This document shows positions 45,305 through 56,775 of a stretch of 64,000 bases of DNA, piece by piece. The stretch comes from Tetrapyrgos nigripes (Eukaryota; Basidiomycota; Agaricomycetes; Agaricales; Campanellaceae): the NCBI GenBank assembly GCA_013368315.1, contig JAACJM010000163.1:62001-126000 (forward strand), given 5' to 3'. Each line of letters opens with the position of its first letter. Within the stretch, counting starts at the first letter, position 1. Both the position numbers and the translations under genes were made by a program. Below the pieces are notes generated by a model, which saw only the letters and a program-made list of their open reading frames with translations, ran no database searches and had not been told where the DNA came from.

Positions 45305-47493
45305 ATGACCTCTCACGACGACCACCGCAATGAGTCACTCGACGATCAGGATGTCCTAGCTCGGCTTGGCTACAAGCAAGAGCTCAGAAGAGACTTCAGT
45401 CGTATCGAGCTTTTCGGACTGTCCTTCAGCATTGTGGGCGTGGTCCAATCCATTGCGTAGGCGCTTTTTCTGCGCCTTTTGTTCTGGTTATCTTGCTGCT
45501 CAATACTGATACTATTCACCCATACAGTGCCGTTCTGCTGTATTCGATCCCTTACGGAGGTCCTGTCGGAATGATTTGGGGAGTACGTCTGCTTACTATT
45601 CTGTTCACTGCTTTCCAGCTCAACAAATCTACAGTGGTTTACGTGTTGTGTCTTCCTAGTCTTTGTAGGCATGGCTATGAGCGAATTGGGCTCCGCTGCA
45701 CCTACCGCTGGGGGACTATACTACTGGACTTTCAAGTTCTCATCCGCACGCTATCGACATTATCTGTCCTGGCTAATCGGATGTATGTCAACCCTGTACT
45801 TAGACAAGAAAGGGTCTGACTTGATTGCTAGATGTGAACACAGCAGCGTACGTAGCTGGAGTAGCGAGCATAAATTGGGGTTGTGCGACACAAATTATGG
45901 CTGCGGTGACCATTGCTTCCAACGGTAGTTTTGCTCCTACCAATGGACAAATCTAGTAAGAACTATCTTCATTTCCCGACATTTTCCCTCTGATATAGTT
46001 TTTAGTGGTGTCTACTGTGGTCTGCTCGTGCTGCACGCCATCATGGGCAGTTTGGCCACTAGGATCATAGCCAAGCTGCAGTACTTCTATGTGTTCCTGA
46101 ACCTCGCGTAAGTTCCTCTCATGGTAACAAAACTTCCAGCATTATCGCCATACTGACATGGTCTCAGGCTGTTTTTGACGGTCATTATCGCTCTACCGGT
46201 CGCAACTCCTAGCCAATTCGTCAACAAGGCTTCTTACGCATTTGGTCATTTCGAAAACGGTGAGGCTCCCTCAAAACATCTCTAATACCATTAATTGGCA
46301 TTTGTGCGTAGTCTCAGGATGGAATAATGGGTACGCGTTCATTCTGAGCTTTTTGGCTCCAGCATGGACAGTGGGTAAGGATCTTGAATGAATTAACCTT
46401 TGGTGCATGAGCTGATATTCGTTGTAGGGGGTTTCGACTCCAGTGTTCACATTAGTGAAGAAGCTAGAAATGCCCCACGCGCCGTTCCATTCGCTATAAT
46501 GTGCGCAACGGTTTTCGGCTCCTTCCTTGGATGGAGTAGGTTAAGATACAATTTCCACCCTACCATTGTTGACTCACTGTTCCCTAGTCGTCAACATCGT
46601 CTTGGCGTTTCATATTGGGAACGACCTAGAATCTGTCATCGCAAATCCCATTGGACAACCTATGGCCACGGTATATTTTCTTTGCTGGCACAACCAGAAG
46701 CGCGACTCAGACTACCATCTATAGATCTTTGCAAACAGTGTGGGTCGGACTGGGACAGTCATTATCTGGGCTTTCATGGTGATCACCTTCTTCATGACTG
46801 CAATGGACTACGTCCGTCTTCCGTCCCATCCTAAAACACTCGTTCTCATCTATTCTCCTAGCTAATCGCCGGATCACGCCAAATCTTTGCTTTCTCTCGG
46901 GATCAAGGTCTTCCCTTATCCAATCTGCTGTACACCATTCATCCTCGAACGCAAACACCAGTTAACTCTGTCTGCTTTTGCGCTTTCCTGTCCTTATTAT
47001 TGGGTTTGTTGTCATTCGCGGGCCCAGTTGCGATTACTGCCGTCTTCACGATGGCGGTTGTCTGCCAGTATATCTGCTTCGTGATCCCCATTATGGCCAG
47101 ATTTCTTGGTGGTCAAAAGTTTACTCACGGGCCCTTCTATCTTGGAAAACTGGTTAGTCGAATTTTGGAGATTTGGTTCGTCCTCTGCTGACGGCTTCCC
47201 AACTCTAGAGTGGGCCAGTGGCAACGGTAGCTTCAGCATACATGATTTTCATGATCATGGTATTTCTCTTTCCAGCATCCCCCGTACCGAATGCTCAAAC
47301 GATGAACTATACTACGGTAGTGGTCGGAGGAACCATGATCTTATCGTCAGTGTACTATTTCTTCCCAAAGTATGGTGGGAGATATTGGTTTCATGGGCCA
47401 GTGCACACTATCGACGTTGACGACGGTGTCAGGAAAGATTCGCAGAATGGAAGTGGTAGCATTGAGAAACAGAATACAAAGTCTTCGATGTAG
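45305..47493 (+). CDS. Amino-acid permease, APC superfamily (AA_permease_2, GABA/choline-permease-like)
   Basis: Plus-strand gene of about twelve exons; ATG 45305 (MTSHDDHRNESLDDQD), stop 47493. The product is about 510-520 residues with about twelve membrane segments. Landmarks: DVLARLGYKQELRRDFSRIE then LFGLSFSIVGVVQSIA, PYGGPVGMIWGW, GMAMSELGSAAPTAGGLYYW, WNNGYAFILSFLAPAWTVGG, FDSSVHISEEARNAPRAVP (the conserved E-A segment of the family), AGSRQIFAFSRDQGLPLSN and TQTPVNSVCFC. These identify a fungal proton-coupled amino-acid/polyamine/choline permease at the plasma membrane. The C-terminus is hydrophilic (DVDDGVRKDSQNGSGSIEKQ). No stop or shift is seen, and introns are short. Substrate cannot be told. 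Its start is divergent from the aminotransferase start. Confidence 0.9.
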
Positions 47494-49605
47494 AAACCAA
47501 TGTCGTATACATCTCGCAGCCACAGCATGTACACTCCGACTAATAGTTATGTAGTTCTTGGCAAAATTTATCGTCCCAATGATGCCCCCTCCTTTCCTCA
47601 TGCAGTGTCCCTCGACGAATCAGCCTGTCATCAAATACCCCGTCGTTCTTCACTAACGACTCCCCGAACTCCCAACACGTGTTACATGAAGCCCAGATCA
47701 TCCATAGTAACGTTGACGTCATGATCAATCCGACGGTTGATCTCGAAAAGGAAGGTCCGCCTTGGGTCCGCCGTCTTCCACTCTGTAAACAAAATCAATC
47801 AGGTAGGGGCTATGGTCGGTGAAGCCTGAGGAGACACCCACTGATCTAGAAGGAAGGGGGTTTCAGCTACACACGGGATTGCTGAGAACAACTTAGGCCA
47901 AATTGATGAAGGTGTCCACCTAGGAACTGTGCAAAGCAGAGGATCGAGAGTAATAGTAGTCTTTTGCGTCCATGAGACAGGTTGGTTACTAAATGCACCG
48001 AGTCCGTCATTGTCTAATCATTGGTGCGAAGACTCAAGCAACCATACTCTTTGTCCTCAAGGAGGTGGCGGTTAAAAAAAATTTAGTGATCTCACTGAAC
48101 CCCTCCCTCCTGCCTTATATAGTAAATCCAAGATTACGTGTATGACTGATAAGATAGTATAGGCCCTAGCCCTAAGTCTGCCTTCCCAATAAGGTAACCT
48201 TAGTCATTAGATAAGATCAAATTATAGATAAGATTCGCCGGTCTACTGATGCTTTGGTTTTTCGAGTGTAGATTTCATTCAATTTGCCTCTAACACACTC
48301 TTACACCTATATAGTTCTATAGCTCTGAGAAACTGCCAGAGTCTCAGACTGACCCTAATAGGGGGGGTCAAAAATTTTTTGGCCTAGGGTGTACCCCCCC
48401 CCCTTTCCCGGATTTTTATTCCGCCACCCCTTGCGAAGACTACTCAAGTTCAAGTTCCAAGTATTATTGATTTGCTGTGTTCTCGAAGAGGACGAGGCAG
48501 ATAGAGGTCTTTGGCTCACATGATGTGGTACCTTCCTCTTTCGTCAGTACCGCCAGCACGTCGCCGAGTCCAAAGACACTCTGAGTGCCCAGCCGCCTCA
48601 GAGTCCTCGTGCCCCTTCGCTACCTCCTCGTGCTTCGCTTCAAACCCACCCACCTTACCCGCTCACACTCGAGCATCAGTCCAGTTATTTGGCTGACTAG
48701 GCTTACTCCAAGCTTACTCTCAGAGACTAATACACCATACTATCCAAAGTTCTACTTCCTTATTTTGTAAACTAACAAGTAGTAGCCCATTCCAAACCTA
48801 CTCCACTTGAATTATCTACACTCAATCTACACTCCATCCTTTCATATTGTTCTGAAGCCACAGAATTCATTTCAACTTCAGAACTCCCACCTACAACTAT
48901 GTATGCGCCTACCTGTCTAAGTATCTACCCTCTACACACTTACCTGTCTACCTACCCATCCACTTACCTAGATATCCACCTACTGTCCTGATGAGATCAA
49001 GATGGCAATTGGCTGCTCTCGTGAGATTGCCCATCCCACCCTCGCAGCCAATCGCGGATATGCCAGAGAAGTTCTCGTCGGGGCTCCGACCTTAGCCCAT
49101 ATCCATACACATCCCTACACTGAAATGACACACAGAAAAGAGTCTAACTCTTTCCGGAACTCTAAAGAATATGAACGCATCGGAGTGAATCCGAAGACAG
49201 GTTGGGGTCAAAGAAATCTCTCGCTCGACGCTCTGGACAAAGAGCTAACACTGGTGGTTGACTTCTCGCATGAGACTCCTCGAATCCCGTTTTTAACGAG
49301 CGCAGGTCTCGAACTGCCACTACCAGGTGGCGGCAATTGCAGGTACGAACAACATACTCGGTCCTCGGAGCAAAAACCTACCGTGCCGTGTCACTTCAAA
49401 TTCAAACTCCGCCCAAATGCCTGCCTAAGCCCCTATTCTTCTCGGAACCAAAATTTGTTTCCGATTTTCACAAATTTGCAATCGATCATCGATCATGACA
49501 GTATAGTTCCGTCTGGTCACCGATCACCTTTCCCGCTCGCAAAAAAAAAGACTCAAGTTTTCAAAAGTATAGGACGGTACAAAAAAGGTACGAGAGCACG
49601 GTGGA
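47494..49605. other. Intergenic, no supported gene
   Basis: Contains poly-G and poly-C runs near 48360-48400 (TAGGGGGGG and TACCCCCCCCCC), a TC/AC-rich part (48880-48980) and a 203-codon plus-strand open stretch (49002-49613). The latter starts with ATG, shows no domain, signal or membrane segment, and its end overlaps the tRNA gene, so I do not call it a gene. Confidence 0.4.
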
Positions 49606-49973
49606 TGCATTAAGAGGGAATCGAACCCCCGGCGGGTCGAGTAGAACTTTGCAGTTGTTGTGGCAACGACCCAGGTTACCACTACCCCATTAATGCATAT
49701 ACTATAATGTGGAATACATGAATATACCCAGTCTATCCAGAAGAGGTACAAGTTGTATTCACAACGCATCTTCAACGCGCATATTAAAAGATAGAGATAG
49801 ACAACCAATTGCAAAGTGCAAAGAACTCGCTCGAGAAAAAACAAGAGAAAACAAGTAAAATGACATTGCCTTGCCAAATAGGGACAAAGTAAAAGTAGAA
49901 TCAAAAAGTCGTAAAACTACACAGGTAAGGTCGTAAGACAAACATAAGTAAGAGGTGATGTGATGATGGTCGT
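49480..49973. repeat. Segmental duplication, copy 2
   Basis: Partner of 44613-45088. This copy carries the intact-looking tRNA gene and ends about 80 bp before the stop codon of the JEN-type permease gene, so its right part is the 3' flank of that gene. That suggests the segment was copied from here to the permease promoter, though the direction is inference. Confidence 0.78.
49606..49696 (-). tRNA. tRNA-Gly(GCC)-like gene with a 20-nt intron
   Basis: Minus-strand cloverleaf by eye: acceptor GCATTAA (49696-49690) pairs perfectly with TTAATGC, with A at position 73. D arm GGG.TAGTGGTAA.CCT; anticodon stem GGTCG/CGACC; loop TTGCCA..T giving anticodon GCC; T arm GGGGG-TTCGATT-CCCTC with one G-U pair. 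A 20-nt intron sits after position 37, where nuclear tRNA introns lie. The mature length is about 71 nt. The D stem is short and includes a G-U pair, so it needs a covariance-model check. Confidence 0.68.
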
Positions 49974-50050
49974 AGAAATGTAACAATGGTAACACATAAC
50001 AGGATATGTTGCAGCGGGTACTAGTACTAGATGTTTTTCTCTTTCTCTTC

Positions 50051-53000
50051 CTACGCCTTCTCAACCCCATGATCCTCCCTCTTCTCATCCAGACTCCCAC
50101 TCCCATCCCCACTCCCACTCTCCACATCTCTCCTCTTTACACCTCCCACTGCGCCATCCTCATCCTCCCTAAACGCATCATCCTCTCCTCCACCCTCCTC
50201 AAACGCCGCTTTATGTTTCTCGAAATGAGACCCGTGGTTCTCAGGACCAAGGATAGTGACGACGAGGAGATAAGCTGCGACGACACCGATGAGGATACCT
50301 TGGACAGTGGCGTAATCGGGGATGTCTTTGAAGGTACCGTCGGCTTGTCTAAGTGTTGTACGTTGGTGCTCGCCACCGGCTGAAAAGAGGATAGGATAGG
50401 ATAGGATAGGTCAGCACATGATACCAAACAAAACTTTATACAAGGATTAATTACTCACTAGCCTCAATCTGCGCACTTGCACTGCTAACCATATTCCCCA
50501 CCTGATACGCCACACCCGGGAACGTAGCTCTAAACGCCGGTGGACTCATCTCTGCCAATTGGATGGGAATGACTCCCCAAGCTCCTTGGACACCGAATTG
50601 GATACAAAAGGCTCCGGCTGCTAGACCGGAGAAGTCAGAGGGTAGGATCCAGAGAGGGATGAAGGCGGCGACCAGAAGGATCATGATGACGATGGTTAGG
50701 CGACGTCCGATGTATTGGGAGGCCCAGCCGGCGATGGCGCCTCCTGCGATAGCGCCCTGGAGAGAGAAGAAAGGAAAGGGAGAAAGGTTAGAGAAGGTGA
50801 ATGGGGAAGGGAGGGGGGAAGGAAGGTGGTACTCACGCAGTTACCGATGATGGTGGCAACGGTTGCTTGGTGGTCAGTGAAGCCTTTGCTATCTTTGAGA
50901 TAGGTTGGGTATAGATCCTGTAGAACAAATCATCCAGGTCAGATTTCGTCCAGTATAGTCATGGAGAGGAAGGGAAAGATGGAAGTATAGGCACAGAAAA
51001 GGGATTTAAAAAAAGTAAAAGTATAGTGGAAGGAAGCGAAAAAGGTGAAGATCCATCACACCACAACCAAGTATGTACGTATACCAAACAAATACACAGG
51101 TCACTACCCTATCACTCCACAGCGTCCCATGTCCCATTGTACCCATGTACCCATGTACCCATGACCCTTGAAAGCTTGATACCCGACAAAACAGGGATAG
51201 GTCGAAACAGGGTACACTGTACATACATACAGTATACGAGAACGGGAAGAACGGGATGCGAAGAACGGGAAGAATGTGAAGATACAATGATTCATGAAAG
51301 TGAAAATGAAAGAACGAATGCACTGCGCGGAAGATTGAATGGGGACGAGTTATAAAGTGAAAGTGAATGGAAGAAAGAATGGGATGGAAGGAAGAACAGT
51401 GAAGAGTCTGAATAGATAGATAGATGTAGATAGAATGAAGAGAATGAAGCGAAGAGCCCAAGAAGAGAAGAAGACCCGAGCCGACGTCAGTCAGAGGGTA
51501 AGGTACCACCATCAGGCAGGCGTCTATCAAGGTTATCCCTGTCCAGTGTCCATACGCCTCGGACCACCTAGCCGAGTGACCACCCATCCATATAACATTC
51601 CGGACCATCGATCCTAACCCCGAGAATGACACGAGAATGACACGAAACCAACAAAAACAGCAAAAGGGAATCATGTAGCAGATAAGGAAATAAGAGAAAG
51701 AAAGGATCGGGACAAAAGGGAAACCCAATGAACTGATGAACCGAGTCCACAACAGCGCGGAGCGCCGCTTAAGCTTCAAGGAGCGAGCGGGAATATGAAG
51801 GCGGGAACTAAGAGTCCATGGGATATGCGAGTCAATGGGATGGGGTTACGGAGTGGCCCGATGCCATTGCCAACCCGTCAAACCGTGTCAACCAGGGTCC
51901 AGAATAGACCGTATCACGGTGATCAATGTCAAGTCAAGTCAGGTCAAGCCTTTCTTGGCACTGGCACCCTGGCATATCCAACCAGCACACCCCACACCCG
52001 GCGGCAACCCCGCAATGCCCAGAACCCAGAGCCCAGAGCCAAGAGAGAGAACCCCACAGCCAAGAAGAAAGAAAATGACAGAATGTCAGACGGACATAAA
52101 CGACGCTTGTACGTCCACGGCGTAGCGTGCCCTTGGCGGGATAAAAAAAGAAAGCCAAGATAGAAATAGACGGAGGTAGGGAAAGAAAACACAAAGGCAG
52201 GAAAGGAAGAAAGAGCGAAGAAAGGAAAGCAGGAAGAAAGGGACGAAAACAGATGGCAGAGAGACAACGATACGTACCTGAGATCCATGAGAAAGGAAGT
52301 TGAAGCCTGTGAGGACGCGTTAGTACGAGTACGATAGAGGACTGCTGAGGACACATACCAGTCATCAACAAGACAGCATAGATACACAACAACCAGTGCG
52401 TCTTCAACATCTTCCCCGTCTCTCTCAAGAACACCTTTGTCTTATTCTTCGTATTTGCTCCTCTAGCCGCAGCGTCCGCCTTTGCCTTAATAAACACCGC
52501 ACTCTCAGGAAGAAGTGCCCTCATCCCAGCTGCAAACAAACTAATACCACTCGCCAACCAGAACAACGACCTCCACCCATCACCGTTCAACGCTGCGTCC
52601 TTATCAGGGACAAGCGTCAAATCAATGACAGCTGCAATCAAATACCCAACGGCATAACCTTGCTGCAAAACCCCACTAGCAAGTCCACGGACTTCGACTG
52701 GGAGGTTTTCGAGTGCGGTGGCGGATGCCAAGCCCCAGATACCACCCATGCCGATACCGAAGAGGGAACGGACAGCGAGGAATTGGGAAAAGGTGTTGAC
52801 GAAGCCGGCGCCGAGTTCGAGGATGGCGACGAGGATGAGATTGAAGACGAGAGGCCATTTTCTGCCGTATCTGTCGGAAATGATACCGAAGATGATAGCA
52901 CCGGCGGAACGAAGGAGGAGGGTAAGGGTTATGGCGGTTGTCTAGAGCGAAAGGGTATGAGTGATGTGAGACGGTGATGACAGCGATGAGGACATACGAT

Positions 53001-53263
53001 ATCATGGGTGGACCGATCAAAGGTATCTGTGAGAGCAGAGACACTGAGGGAGACTGAGAAGAAGTCGATAGCATCACACGTCCATGCTAGCCATCTACAA
53101 CAATGTCAGCACTAGACCACGTAAAAAGGAGAAAGGCGACGGACCCAACCCAGAACTGAGCCCATTGGAGCCATGTCAGACTCAACAAGACTTGCATCAA
53201 AGGCCTTGCATGTTCGGTCTTTTCACGCCGCGGAATGAGATTCTGGAGAAAGTAGGGCGCCAT
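50051..53263 (-). CDS. JEN-type monocarboxylate/proton symporter (MFS)
   Basis: Minus-strand gene; ATG 53263 (MAPYFLQNLIPRREKTEHAR), stop 50051. About 500 residues, twelve predicted helices. Landmarks: WLAWTCDAIDFFSVSLSV, LLLRSAGAIIFGIISDRYG (MFS motif), GIGMGGIWGLASATALENLP, GLASGVLQQGYAVGYL, WLLCIYAVLLMTGFNFLSHG-SQ-DLYPTYL, GAIAGGAIAGWASQYIGRR and GVQGAWGVIPIQLAEMSPPA. N-F-L-S-H-G-S-Q-D-L-Y-P-T fits the JEN signature NXX(S/T)HX(S/T)QDXXXT, which lies in the lactate/pyruvate transport path of yeast Jen1. So it should import short carboxylates with protons at the plasma membrane. The intron between Q and D of the signature is 1,360 nt. A charged cytosolic tail ends EKREDHGVEKA. A minus-strand TATAAAA lies at 53355-53349. 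Confidence 0.92.
50918..52277 (-). other. 1,360-nt intron in the JEN-type gene
   Basis: Donor CAG|GTACGT (exon end 52278) and acceptor TTCTACAG|GAT (exon start 50917), both phase 0, so it splits the signature SQ|D. All other introns nearby are about 50-65 nt. On the coding strand it is very C/T-rich. It includes a TATC-type microsatellite near 51415 and a GTACCCAT repeat near 51140. No transposase, inverted ends or target duplication was found. Long open frames within it are by-products of the C/T bias. Confidence 0.8.
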
Positions 53264-53348
53264 TCTGCGTCGATGGACAGCAACCTGTAGACGAAGGTCA
53301 AGCTACGGGCTGGGAGACGAACAAGGTGCATTTGTCTCATTCTCTAGT

Positions 53349-53355
53349 TTTTATA
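53349..53355 (-). promoter_or_regulatory. TATA box of the JEN-type gene
   Basis: TATAAAA on the minus strand, 86 nt before the ATG at 53263. Confidence 0.55.
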
Positions 53356-56300
53356 GGTTCGCCCGTGACCAAACACGATCGGAGATTCGCGCCAAATGGG
53401 GACAACTCTCCGCGGCAACCCCCACATCAACTTTTTTCCCATCATCGTTCATGATCGGAACCCCTTTTGACTGTCTTCTTCCATCCACTGCGCCGACGAA
53501 TGAGTGGGTCTGGACGTGTCGTGCTCTCTTCAACGCCAACCTCTATCACATCTCCCAAGCACTGTTATCGCTGCATCATCTGACTAGGACATTTTCCAAT
53601 TTCCAATATTGATTTCGCATCGATAGAAGGAAATTTCAATAGCGTACGTACGCGTTTACGCGACTCTACAAACGCATCAAAAGCGCATCAAGCTTTTACC
53701 GCCATGGTATGTAGTCTTGCAAGTTCCGTGAGTTTGCACAGGTTTGCGCCGCTACTCATCTGTGACGTCATGGAATTTGGAATCCTCAACAACATTTGAA
53801 AGAATGGGAGGTTGGAGCAGCATTCCTTTGTTGAGTCTGCGCCTTAGAACGATCTAAACACCCGACAGTAAATATCGAAAAATCCCTCAATAATCATACA
53901 AGTTACAACCGTAGGTCCGTCCATACACGGAGGTTTACAAGTCCTTAAACGCGTTCCAGACGCGGAACTTGAAAAAATTGTAACTTGAATCCAATCCTCG
54001 ATGGTCTTTTGTTACTTAATTAAGCGCCACCTCCGGATCTTCGTTTGACTTTTTTGGTTTGTGTTTTTTCGAGGTATTATTGGCAATACCGTACGTCGGT
54101 CCTCTCATAGTTCCCCTGAAACGGAGCACGGAAAGCAAGCTGCATCCGGTTCCTAGGACCCGGTATACATACATATGTAGTAGCAGGACGGTACTCGGTT
54201 TCAACTTTCAAAATAGGCCAGGTACGCCGTTGCCGTATATATATAAACATGCATCTCTGTAAGTATGTACAGTGTACAGCTTCATAGACTTCCAATCGAA
54301 GACTCAGAGAAATAACGACTGATAACGGCTTCCTTCGGGCATGCAGGCTGTTCGGAGTTCGGAGAATCGGAGGCTGACAGCAATTATGACAACCTGAACA
54401 CTGAACAGTGGTACGTTGTACGGTGGTACCGGACCTACCGGTCAAGTACGTTACATGTACCCGTACAGTACACGCCCCTCCACGCTTTATTATAGCACTA
54501 AGCACTAGCACTTACTTGAATGTCGACAGGTCAACTTTAGTACTTGCATACAGCTTTCGAGTCTCGACATCAAGTGGGTCCAAAGAAGTTCTACGCTCAA
54601 CGTTCAACTACGTCGACGTCCCCTATCTATCAATGCCCTATACATACTATACTATACCCTATAGCCCCGTCAAAAGCTTCAAGTGACGCGAATTCGCCAC
54701 CGTCTAGCTAGAAGAAAGAACACTTCACCTTCTCATGTCCATCCGTGCCTGAACTCATCTACTTCTTCTCTCAAGTTCGAACTCAGACGTGCTTCTTTTC
54801 TCAACTCTCGACTCGATGAATTCGATGAAACATGAAAGCCAGCCCGGATGACGCTAGCGCTAGCTTAGGCTCCATTGACAACCATTCTAGCTAATTGGCG
54901 TTGATAAAATTTAAAATAAACTCAAGTATCCCCTATTCCCTATTCCCTATTCTAAGTGCTAGCTCCAGTCCGGGCAGCCATTCTAATTGGCGTTGATCAT
55001 AAGCTCAACTATTCCTTATTCCCTATTCCCTATTCCCTATTCTCTATCCTAACTTCAAGTAAGTACTCCGAAAGAGGTTTACATAAAGACTCCTCCCAGT
55101 CACCCGGATCCGCTCATAGTGGCCATTTACTCTGATTATAAGTACTTACTTATTCGAGATTGAGGAGATGCTTCGAGAGCTTTCGTTATTAGTATCATGA
55201 TTGCAGTACTAGCGACTGATATTCGGGTTCGTATTCGTTGCGACATACAACTTACTTACAAGTTTGAAGTCCAGCCTGAGGACTCGGAATGCTTGGATAT
55301 AACGACGGTAGCCTGGTAGGGCTCGGGGTCAACGGCGATACTCGATAGCAATACTTATACGCGTACTAAACATCATAGCGCTAGCTCAAGCTCCAGTTGC
55401 AACCATTCTAATTGGTGTTCATGAATGATTACTTATGACAAGCTCAAGTATTCCCTATTCCCTATCCTAAGTGGTACTCCGAAACAAAAAGACTCCTAAC
55501 TTGAAGTTCAGCATGAGGCTAGGAATGCTTGGATATAACGACGGTAAGGTTCGGGGTCAACGACCGTCGTCGATAGCAATATACGCATAAACATCACCAT
55601 CCTTCATTTTTCATCGGCCGTCGGCTAGGTACTACTTACCGAGTCATGAACCAATCACTATCCGATCGATCATCGACGCTAGATCATGATACTCAGGTTA
55701 AGTACTCACACCCAGAGCCAACCAATATCCCGAGGCCGAAAGTTAGTTAGGAAATTTATCGGAAGCCTAACATTCACATCAGCGTTCATGGTAATTAACT
55801 CACTATCATGCAACTATACTTACTATGTATCAAGCTGCAGACCATTGAAAGAGCAACTTAAGCAAGCCAACATTGACCCCCTCACCTCGACCTCCCTAAA
55901 GTTCAAACGAGCGCCGGCCAAGCCCAGCGCAATTCCGAGTCTGAATTTCTGATTCCTGTTTCCCCACTCATGCCTTGGCGGTCACCGTACTAGCGCATCT
56001 CCAAAGTTTAATACCCCACATCTCCAAGACATCGATGATCTATATATCTCCCCACATGAGGACGTACCACTGACAGACACTGACGTACAGATATCGATAT
56101 GAGTGTGTCGAGAAAGATATACATATTTACGTTAAGACCCAACTTGAAGGGCCAAGGCTTGGCCATGGATTGGCTTGGATTCTGGAACTTGAAGCTTGGC
56201 GGATTGAACGGAGATTCGGGGAAGGCAACGGACCTCAACGGACTCGGATATTCGGAAGATAAGTAACATGACGGAAGTTCAATCTCAAGTCCTGAAGTCT

Positions 56301-56518
56301 GCAGTTTTCCGTCCCGTCCAATATCCGTGGTTGGAGGAGGGAGGGAAGTGGTTTGCACTAAAACAGAAAAAACTGATTTAAAAAAAAAAAATTAAGATGA
56401 AGACAGGAAATAGAACATATTGGTTCAGGATTTGTAAAAATTTTAAATAAACTTCAAGGTGAAAACAGCGGCGCTAAAAGGAGAACAAAAAGAGCCTGGG
56501 AGCATATAGGAGACTAAG
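53356..56518. other. Large intergenic region with degenerate repeats
   Basis: No protein gene is supported in about 3.1 kb. It holds TA/GTAC-rich words near 54400-54480 similar to those in the hAT-like MITE, the imperfect tandem duplications at 54850-55590, and a poly-A run (about 56380). Open stretches (55686-55952 plus, 56358-56008 minus) show no known family. Confidence 0.4.
54850..55590. repeat. Imperfect tandem duplications with an ATTCCCT microsatellite
   Basis: A segment GCTAGC..AGCTCCAGT...CCATTCTAATTGGCGTT..., followed by CTCAA.TATTCCCTATTCCC, occurs near 54850-54960, 54958-55065 and 55378-55475. A second segment, GGAATGCTTGGATATAACGA-CGGTA, occurs at about 55287 and 55528. The heptamer ATTCCCT is repeated two to four times in each. 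Confidence 0.75.
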
Positions 56519-56590
56519 TAGCAGCAACTTGTTTCGATCAAGTGACCTCGGGGTTATGGGCCCCGCGCGCTACCACTGCGCCATGCTGCT
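56519..56590 (-). tRNA. Initiator tRNA-Met (CAU)
   Basis: Minus-strand, 72 nt, no intron. Acceptor AGCAGCA pairs with TGCTGCT, with A at position 73. D arm GCGC-AGTGGTA-GCGC; anticodon arm GGGGC-CCATAAC-CCCG with anticodon CAT. The T-loop reads GATCGAAAC instead of TTCGA; A54 with A60 and the A1:U72 pair mark eukaryotic initiator tRNA rather than the elongator. Confidence 0.93.
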
Positions 56591-56775
56591 ATGTCTACTG
56601 CTATCAACTTTAGTATTCATAATCGCAAACGGCAAGTACGTCCCTTATTCCTTCGTTTTCTATGTGTATGAAGTAGTATGTACATACTCTACACTGGCAA
56701 TAGACCTGCTTGCTATACTCGCACTCGACTTGCTACTAAACAGCTAAACATAGTACGTTACAGTATATGAGTAAA

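Noticed and set aside
49002..49613. 203-codon plus-strand open frame
   Set aside because: No recognisable domain, no intron structure, and its end overlaps the tRNA gene. Kept only as a note in the intergenic entry.
51006..51779. 257-codon minus-strand open frame inside the JEN intron
   Set aside because: It reflects C/T bias of the intron. It has no motif and lies between confirmed splice sites.
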